A stretch of DNA of 6,216 bases, taken from positions 1 through 6,216 of the forward strand of contig VGGT01000120.1 of assembly GCA_016868485.1 (NCBI GenBank). The letters are read 5' to 3'. Positions 3,401 through 6,216 of the stretch are shown piece after piece (the stretch's first letter is position 1; each line of letters opens with the position of its first letter). Source of the DNA: Bacteroidota bacterium. GTDB lineage: Bacteria; Bacteroidota; Bacteroidia; UBA7662. The notes beneath the pieces are model-generated. The model ran no database searches, was not told the origin of the DNA, and saw nothing but the letters and a program-made list of their open reading frames with translations. Position numbers and translations under genes: made by a program.

Positions 3401-6216
3401 TTAAATGCAGCCCCATCTTCGGCCAGCACAGCGGGGTTGAACTGGGTTGCGGGTGGAAGTGAGACTGAATGGGAGGTTGCGGTTGTTTTGGCCGGCTCTC
3501 CCGTTCCTACAAGTGGAACTTCAGTAACCAGTACAAATTACACGGCCACGGGTCTATTGGTTGGCTCGAGTTACACAGCATATGTTCGTTCGGTTTGTAC
3601 GCCAACGAATATTAGTCCTTGGACGATTGCCAATTTTTCGATGAACTACTGCCCAAGTAATGCCACTTCAACCTTTGATACAAGAATTGCCAGTGTTTCA
3701 ATTAATGGTGTTGTGGTTACTTCCCCTGTTGGACCAGGTAATTGTGCCACGTACACAGATTACACAGCGTTGCCACCATTCCAAATTATTTCCGGCGCCT
3801 CGTTCCCGGTTGCAATCGGGCATGGTACATGTGGTGGTAACTACTTAGCTTATGCAAAAGTTTATATTGATGTTAACAATGATTTGACTTTTGATCCGAT
3901 CAGTGAAATGGTTGCTGAGGGCCCTGTTCCAGCGGGTAGCATCCTAACCGTTACAGGAAACTTGCCAGTTGGGACTTTCATTGGTGTTACTCGTCTGCGT
4001 GTTGTACTTATGGAAACGGCTTTGGGTACAACAGTTCAGCCTTGTGGCACTTATACTTGGGGCGAAACCCAAGATTTTTCTGTTAACATTTTGGCGCCTC
4101 AACCGAGTGATTTGGGTGTTGTGGCCGTATTGTCGCCCAACGATGCTTGTGGATTGAGCGCAACAGAATCCATCACTGTTCGCATCACCAACTTTGGTAC
4201 GGCTACACAGAGCAACTTCCCTGTAAGTTACAGTGTGAATGGTGGTGCAGCCGTAACTGAGACCTTCAGCGGCTCAATCGACTTTGGAATGTCGTCCAAC
4301 CACACCTTTGCGGCCACATCCAATATGTCTGCTACGGGTGCCTACAGCATCAAAGGTTACACAGGTCTAACCGGTGATGTAACTGCTTCGAACGATACAA
4401 CTGTTCGGGTGGTGTACAACATCCCGGTTATCTCAGGAGCAACCTTGCCCTACAATGAGAACTTTGAAAATGGTGCTGGCGGTTGGGTAGTGGGCGGAAC
4501 AACTACATGGGCATTAGGTACTCCCGCGGGAGGCGTAATCAATACCGCGGCTCCAGGTGGAAGCAATAGTTGGGTAACAAACCTGTCGGGTAACTATAAC
4601 AATAATGAGAACGGTTATATCGAATCACCATGCTTCAACTTTACCGGTGTTTATGGTGCAGAGGTATCCTTCGATTTGTGGTGGAATATGGAAAACAACT
4701 GGGATAAAGGTGTTTTCTATTACTCAACAGACGCAGGTGCCACATGGAGTATTTTGGGTACTTTGGGCTCAGGCACCAACTGGTACAATCTGACAACAAC
4801 ACTTGGTCCGATTCCTGGATCTCCGGTGTGGACGGGAAATCCAGGTAGTGGAGGCTGGGTACGTGCTATACATGATTTGAATGTGGTGAACAACCTGCCT
4901 TCTGTGAAGTTCCGTATCGCCTTCCTATCCGATGCTTCTGTTGTTTATGAAGGTTTGGGCTTCGATAATTTCCGGGTTCGTGTTCCTGTCGATCCGATCA
5001 TCACATTTGTGACGCGTGCAACGGATTCGTGTGCATTATCAACGCGCCCAATTGTGGCTAAAGTACGTCATTTTGCGGCACTCACAAGCGTTAATCTTCA
5101 CCACGACGTTACAGGTTCCGGGTCGTTCACTGCAACCCCAATGGTGTACACAGCCGCCGACTCCACATGGCGCGCCACATTGCCTGCGGGTGCTTCTGCT
5201 GTCATGAAGCGCTACTTTGTGAGTGCTCAGGATGCCATAAACCTCACCGATACTTCAGACATCGTTCGCTTCATGGATGATCCGATTGTGATCAGTGCCG
5301 GTAATGACACCACAATCGCTGCAGGTGCCTCCGCAGTACTCCGCGCGAGCAGTGTACAGGGTCCGAGTGGAATTTTGGGCGACCTCACACAATCTGCTAC
5401 TACATCGTGTGGTGGAGGCTTTATGTTCGATATAACTGCGCCTGCAGCAGGTGTTTCGATCACTGGCTTCGATGTATTGCCATTCAACGCCGGATCACAG
5501 ACTGTGAATGTCTACTATAAGTCAGGTACAAAGAACGGTTTCCAAACCAACCAGGCTGCATGGACTTTGGAGGGTAGCTACACCATTAATCCTACAGTGG
5601 GTGGAACTGCTACGTTTATGCCGATTGGAGGTATCAATATTCCCGCAAGTGGCACGATCGCCATTTATTTGCAATACTACAATTATTACTCTTCATCTGG
5701 TATTAACTTCTCGAATGCAGACCTCACTATTTTGAATGGTGAGGGCTTGTGTATTAACTGGCAGACTTGCTGTACGCCACGTTATTGGAGAGGCCGTATT
5801 CATTATGGTTCAAACCTCAGTTTGATTTGGACAGATGCAAACGGTGCTCAGTTGGGTACGGCGGACACGCTCCTCGTTACGCCTAGTACAACTACTGCCT
5901 ATGTCCTCACTGCCACCAATGGAGTGTGTGTTAAGTCGGATACGGTATTAGTGTCTATCGCGGGTAGCATTCAGCCCCCCGTTTCTGGTACACTTCGCTA
6001 CGACAACACGGCCCTTACGCCGATGACTAACACAACAGTTCGTTTGTTGTCGGGTGGTGTTCAAGTCACTTCAGTGATCACGAATGCCTCGGGTGACTTC
6101 AACTTCGGTCCCGTTCCTCCCGGCGCTTATACACTGCAGTACCAAACCAACAAGCCTTGGGGCGGTGTGAACTCGGTCGATGCCTTGAACATTACGCGTC
6201 ACTTCTCGGTGGTGCA
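308..6216 (+). CDS. Giant multidomain T9SS-type secreted surface protein, 3' end missing
   Basis: One open frame runs from ATG 308 to the window edge, 1969 complete codons without a stop, so the protein is longer than this. A signal peptide (residues 1-40) sends it through Sec. The rest is a string of extracellular beta-rich modules: unassigned domain (41-228), Ig-like (229-319), GEVED (323-487), FN3 (493-583), jelly-roll (584-749), FN3 (750-840), jelly-roll (841-1025), FN3 (1026-1115), GEVED (1116-1261), CARDB-like (1263-1376), jelly-roll (1377-1559), unassigned beta domain (1560-1660), a split Ig/PKD-like domain (1661-1884) and a carboxypeptidase-regulatory-like/dockerin-like region (from 1890). 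It is rich in Thr, Ser, Gly and Asn. No catalytic site is recognisable; by analogy with similar Bacteroidota proteins, adhesion, matrix binding or glycan binding is likely, but this is inference. A T9SS sorting domain is expected beyond the window. The start at 308 is preferred because the A/T-rich leader abuts it; ATG 329 (Met8) would also leave a working signal peptide. Confidence 0.93.
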   Translation, partial: MKTILLSMRRVPGVLRSLTFFSLVSLLFMGLAWFNGTVQAQPACANPTNNNGNGKVTFNFRNNNTYDVIINDISSVVGVTDNVATEAWWRPGALAYGSAAAFPALNSTNWTQFGSATIAGVGNTTTTNPQSFFNNSLSLLVPAGQTIGIAINASSAATATLGRLRYSTLTSGMSYTYSSGGCDILSGGPATANASAAGSPRLSNVAFQFAPRGFIGCVTFIAAVPCSGTPDPGTALASTSLACPGANFTLSATGLTSGTGFTYQWEYSTNSGQTWSPLAGATSSSTSLSHSVATDYRLVTTCTNSGLSNTSSVVSVGVDAGGCTSGCYSLTGIASTTLDEDISNVTIGTFSNSSTCATTGTGPGSLLNRYSNYTNLGTGASEGQGAVVNFSLTMTSCGTFAYSHFFQIYVDWNNDGDWLDADEQVYSEPTSLSALTRTLTGSFVVPVSAPQGTTRMRVVVIEMPASTTNYAHTSYSWGETEDYCFTVGPPPACVAPQALSVSGVNSSSATINFTGNSTAVFYEVVVQAPGSGTPSGSGTPVTSTSYQASGLSPNTQYEGYVRSNCGTNTSVWVGPILFRTTCITATLPYLMDFNVWPPDCWNMTGGTFSAIQAANSTGALDHMRANFWNQSSGNFALATTQPINISADARARFNWSHQYQAVYPNDQLLLFGQIVGSSTWDTLVNLNGPNFNTVGSGITTPSPVANFALETANLPLSYTGQEVVFQFRMNSGFGPDVFVDNFRVEAIPQCAEPSGLTASNITAYTADLNWTASATALSYEVVIQPAGSGLPTGSGIASATTSYSASGLNAQTNYESYVRSVCASGLLSPWTGPIPFTTACAFEPAPTAPQTFASWTGTPLPNCWEKASGVLGTSVTLTPNAGNWFSSTNFGNGTGTNRAAKVNLWSTQNSWLISQAIDLGTTPGIYRLSYRMAVTSYFGTIAQSTLGTHRVDVVVSPDAGATWSNVDVIRTYTGAGSYSNTGQLEFVNLGSYSGIVKIAFVATTNTTTPDIDFHLDDVSVEAIPSCPFPNSLNAAPSSASTAGLNWVAGGSETEWEVAVVLAGSPVPTSGTSVTSTNYTATGLLVGSSYTAYVRSVCTPTNISPWTIANFSMNYCPSNATSTFDTRIASVSINGVVVTSPVGPGNCATYTDYTALPPFQIISGASFPVAIGHGTCGGNYLAYAKVYIDVNNDLTFDPISEMVAEGPVPAGSILTVTGNLPVGTFIGVTRLRVVLMETALGTTVQPCGTYTWGETQDFSVNILAPQPSDLGVVAVLSPNDACGLSATESITVRITNFGTATQSNFPVSYSVNGGAAVTETFSGSIDFGMSSNHTFAATSNMSATGAYSIKGYTGLTGDVTASNDTTVRVVYNIPVISGATLPYNENFENGAGGWVVGGTTTWALGTPAGGVINTAAPGGSNSWVTNLSGNYNNNENGYIESPCFNFTGVYGAEVSFDLWWNMENNWDKGVFYYSTDAGATWSILGTLGSGTNWYNLTTTLGPIPGSPVWTGNPGSGGWVRAIHDLNVVNNLPSVKFRIAFLSDASVVYEGLGFDNFRVRVPVDPIITFVTRATDSCALSTRPIVAKVRHFAALTSVNLHHDVTGSGSFTATPMVYTAADSTWRATLPAGASAVMKRYFVSAQDAINLTDTSDIVRFMDDPIVISAGNDTTIAAGASAVLRASSVQGPSGILGDLTQSATTSCGGGFMFDITAPAAGVSITGFDVLPFNAGSQTVNVYYKSGTKNGFQTNQAAWTLEGSYTINPTVGGTATFMPIGGINIPASGTIAIYLQYYNYYSSSGINFSNADLTILNGEGLCINWQTCCTPRYWRGRIHYGSNLSLIWTDANGAQLGTADTLLVTPSTTTAYVLTATNGVCVKSDTVLVSIAGSIQPPVSGTLRYDNTALTPMTNTTVRLLSGGVQVTSVITNASGDFNFGPVPPGAYTLQYQTNKPWGGVNSVDALNITRHFSVV
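428..991 (+). other. Unassigned N-terminal extracellular domain
   Basis: Residues 41-228 follow the signal peptide and precede the Ig-like module. I do not recognise a named family. The segment includes KVTFNFRNNNTYDVIINDI, a Trp-rich spot (EAWWRPGAL), LLVPAGQTIGIAIN and VAFQFAPRGFIGC. The spacing of hydrophobic and polar residues looks like a beta-sandwich. It has four cysteines (44, 182, 217, 226), enough for two disulfides in the periplasm or outside the cell. Its place at the mature N-terminus, farthest from the expected C-terminal anchor, would suit a ligand-contacting tip, but that is inference. Confidence 0.5.
992..1264 (+). other. Ig-like domain 1
   Basis: Residues 229-319 carry the signature common in Bacteroidota surface proteins: SLACPGANFTLSATG, then YQWEYSTNSGQTWSPLAGAT, then ATDYRLVTTCTNSG and a final strand SSVVSVGV. 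The Cys of the early strand and the Cys of the late strand sit where an Ig-fold disulfide is expected, with the Trp of YQWEYS packing between them. Its role is most likely a spacer or a ligand-binding beta-sandwich. Confidence 0.8.
1274..1768 (+). other. GEVED domain 1
   Basis: Residues 323-487 match the Bacteroidota GEVED module. There is an acidic loop YVDWNNDGDWLDADEQVY (residues 409-426) with the spacing of a calcium-binding DxNxDG loop, then GSFVVPVSAPQGTTRMRVV, and the closing motif WGETEDYCF (477-485), a variant of the family's G-E-V-E-D-Y. The domain is usual in large secreted proteins of this phylum and has no established enzymatic activity. The stretch looks richer in A/T than the 3' half of the gene. 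Confidence 0.87.
1784..2053 (+). other. Fibronectin type III domain 1
   Basis: Residues 493-583 begin CVAPQALSVSGVNSSSATI and proceed through YEVVVQAPGSG, SYQASGLSPNTQYEGYVRSNC to FRTTC. The L-x-P-x-T-x-Y-x-x-Y-V-R pattern is the FN3 signature in this phylum. Cysteines bracket the domain, and another follows YVRSN. Residues 522-565 align without gaps to residues 779-822 of the next FN3, with 27 of 44 positions identical by eye. Confidence 0.85.
2054..2554 (+). other. Cleaved-adhesin/MAM-like jelly-roll domain 1
   Basis: Residues 584-749 open with LPYLMDFNVWPPDCWNM and close with VFVDNFRVEAIP, the start and end patterns of the cleaved-adhesin (gingipain-type) or MAM-like beta jelly-roll modules of Bacteroidota. 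The F-x-D-N-F-x-V ending includes Asp740, which in the family helps bind a structural metal. It sits between two FN3 domains and joins the next by the short linker EAIPQC. Confidence 0.75.
2555..2827 (+). other. Fibronectin type III domain 2
   Basis: Residues 750-840 start CAEPSGLTASNITAYTADLNW, continue through YEVVIQPAGSG and SYSASGLNAQTNYESYVRSVC, and end PFTTAC. It is the closest relative of FN3-1 within the window and has the same bracketing cysteines. Its Trp in the early strand (DLNW) is the usual FN3 core residue, which FN3-1 replaces with Phe (TINF). Confidence 0.88.
2828..3382 (+). other. Cleaved-adhesin/MAM-like jelly-roll domain 2
   Basis: Residues 841-1025 open with TFASWTGTPLPNCWEKASG, pass WLISQAIDLG, YRLSYRMAV and VVVSPDAGATWSNV, and close with FHLDDVSVEAIP. 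The SPDAGATW turn and the L-D-D-V ending fit the cleaved-adhesin/MAM-like fold. The linker EAIPSC that follows nearly repeats the EAIPQC after jelly-roll 1, marking an FN3 plus jelly-roll unit that occurs twice in tandem. Confidence 0.78.
3383..3652 (+). other. Fibronectin type III domain 3
   Basis: Residues 1026-1115 begin CPFPNSLNAAPSSASTAGLNW, continue with EWEVAVVLAGSP and NYTATGLLVGSSYTAYVRSVC, and end SMNYC. It keeps the YVRSVC motif and the bracketing cysteines of the other two but is more diverged in the middle. Here the partner that follows is a GEVED domain rather than a jelly-roll. Confidence 0.83.
3653..4090 (+). other. GEVED domain 2
   Basis: Residues 1116-1261 repeat the GEVED layout: YTDYT early on, a loop YIDVNNDLTFDPISE (1186-1200) matching the acidic loop of the first copy, GNLPVGTFIGVTRLRVVLME, and the closing motif WGETQDFSV (1251-1259). 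The last acidic Glu of GEVED is Gln here, and the loop lacks the Gly of DxNxDG, so metal binding could be weaker than in copy 1. Overall length is similar to copy 1 but the sequences have diverged. Confidence 0.83.
4094..4435 (+). other. CARDB-like beta-sandwich domain
   Basis: Residues 1263-1376 read SDLGVVAVLSPNDACGLSATESITVRITNFGT, then FPVSYSVNGG, then TFAATSNMSATGAYSIKGYT and a terminal SNDTTVRVV. The I-T-V-R-I-T-N-F-G and N-D-T-T strands are typical of CARDB/APHP-type domains found next to jelly-roll modules in Bacteroidota surface proteins. It probably acts as a spacer. The family assignment is by pattern only. Confidence 0.65.
4436..4984 (+). other. Cleaved-adhesin/MAM-like jelly-roll domain 3
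   Basis: Residues 1377-1559 open with LPYNENFENGAGGWVVGG, pass NGYIESPCFNFTG, SFDLWWNMENNWDKGVFYYS and STDAGATWSILG, and close with GLGFDNFRVRV (Asp1553). Every landmark of the fold is present: the acidic N-terminal F-E-N, the I-E-S-P-C-F strand, the T/S-D-A-G-A-T-W turn and the F-D-N-F ending. This is the best-preserved jelly-roll of the three, and the one most like the MAM-type and gingipain adhesin modules that bind glycans or proteins. Confidence 0.85.
4985..5287 (+). other. Unassigned beta domain before the split Ig domain
   Basis: Residues 1560-1660 read PIITFVTRATDSCALSTRPIV, KVRHFAALTSVNLHH, MVYTAADSTWRATLPAGA and KRYFVSAQDAINLTDTSDIVRF. The strand pattern and the Y-F-V-S-A-Q-D near the end suggest an Ig-like or CARDB-like sandwich. 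I do not recognise a precise family. Confidence 0.45.
5288..5962 (+). other. Ig/PKD-like domain split by an inserted domain
   Basis: Two halves of one Ig/PKD-like domain can be read on either side of an insertion. The first (5288-5353) is VISAGNDTTIAAGASAVLRA plus two serines. The second (5816-5962) begins LSLIWTDANGAQLG, goes through TLLVTPSTTTAYVLTATNG and ends CVKSDTVLVSI. Joined, they give the usual order of this Bacteroidota module: AGNDTTI, then A-G-x-S/A-V-x-L, then W-T, then V-T-P-x-T-T-T-x-Y-x-L-T, then C-x-x-S-D-T-V-x-V. Between them lie about 154 residues that do not belong to the fold. Confidence 0.75.
5354..5815 (+). other. Domain nested within the Ig/PKD-like module
   Basis: Residues 1683-1836 interrupt the Ig/PKD-like fold after its second strand. 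The insert has its own beta pattern: FMFDITAPAAGVSITGFDVL, TVNVYYKSGTKNGF, AAWTLEGSYTIN and INIPASGTIAIYLQ, which resembles a small jelly-roll. It also has a Cys-rich tail LCINWQTCCTPRYWRGRIHYG. It contains four cysteines (1701, 1815, 1821, 1822). Segments of the form FDI..GV.ITGFDV..VYYK.GT..GF occur in other Bacteroidota extracellular proteins to my recollection, but I cannot name a family. The boundaries are accurate to a few residues. Confidence 0.6.
5975..6216 (+). other. Carboxypeptidase-regulatory-like domain running into a dockerin-like motif (cut by window)
   Basis: From residue 1890 the sequence reads PPVSGTLRYDNTALTPMTN, TTVRLLSGG, ITNASGDFNFGPVPPGAYTLQY, then GGVNSVDALNITRHF. The first part has the V-S-G-x-x-x-Y, N-x-x-G-x-F-x-F and P-P-G-x-Y-x-L landmarks of carboxypeptidase-regulatory-like or SdrD-B-like beta-sandwiches. 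The second looks like the first half of a dockerin-like repeat (V-N-x-x-D-A-L). In Bacteroidota T9SS cargo this combination commonly precedes the C-terminal sorting domain. The window ends two bases into codon 1970. Confidence 0.72.

Larger units (their letters stand above)
1784..3652 (+). repeat. Protein-level tandem repeat: FN3/jelly-roll twice, then FN3
   Basis: The block consists of FN3-1/jelly-roll 1 (1784-2554), FN3-2/jelly-roll 2 (2555-3382) and a third FN3 (3383-3652). Each FN3 starts with Cys and ends with Cys, has YVRSxC at the same place, and the jelly-rolls end in VEAIPxC. Similarity is clear in protein but worn in DNA, with many synonymous and non-synonymous differences, so the duplication is old rather than a recent slippage event. 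Confidence 0.75.

Noticed and set aside
5227..5487. Minus-strand frame of 86 codons
   Set aside because: It is antisense to the split Ig-like domain and the nested insert. The sense frame carries clear motifs and the antisense one does not.
308..6216. Possible frameshift or pseudogene in the large gene
   Set aside because: Codon-by-codon reading kept one frame from 308 to the right edge without a stop, and recognisable motifs appear in order throughout.
1..6216. Mobile elements, CRISPR arrays, tRNA or rRNA genes, riboswitches
   Set aside because: No short regularly spaced DNA repeats, transposase motifs, terminal inverted repeats or conserved RNA signatures were seen. The only repeats are diverged protein modules.

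Overview
The window reads as a piece of a Bacteroidota genome, recognised at phylum level only. The evidence is a type IX secretion (T9SS) C-terminal sorting domain at the left edge, followed by a very large secreted multidomain protein built from GEVED, fibronectin type III, cleaved-adhesin/MAM-like and Ig/PKD-like modules. That combination is typical of this phylum's T9SS cargo. There is no Shine-Dalgarno sequence before the large gene, and its leader is strongly A/T-rich, which also fits.

Layout: (1) positions 1-146 hold the last 47 codons of a gene whose body lies upstream; it ends in a T9SS type A-like sorting domain. (2) Positions 167-210 form a strong intrinsic terminator that closes that transcription unit. 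(3) Positions 211-307 are a short A/T-rich intergenic leader with at best a weak promoter match. (4) From 308 to the right edge there is one uninterrupted reading frame on the + strand of 1969 codons, with no stop before the window ends. It has a signal peptide and about a dozen extracellular beta-rich modules. It breaks off inside a carboxypeptidase-regulatory-like/dockerin-like region that in such proteins usually comes shortly before the T9SS sorting domain.

Module order in the large protein: signal peptide; unassigned N-terminal domain; Ig-like; GEVED 1; FN3-1; jelly-roll 1; FN3-2; jelly-roll 2; FN3-3; GEVED 2; CARDB-like; jelly-roll 3; unassigned beta domain; Ig/PKD-like domain split by an inserted domain of about 154 residues; carboxypeptidase-regulatory-like plus dockerin-like start. 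No catalytic domain is recognisable, so a structural or adhesive cell-surface role is the best inference.

The two genes are same-strand neighbours and both look like products for T9SS export, but the terminator between them argues for separate transcription. No RNA genes, mobile elements, CRISPR arrays or minus-strand genes are supported. The features most worth a second look are the nested domain insertion, the unassigned N-terminal domain and the duplicated FN3/jelly-roll block.
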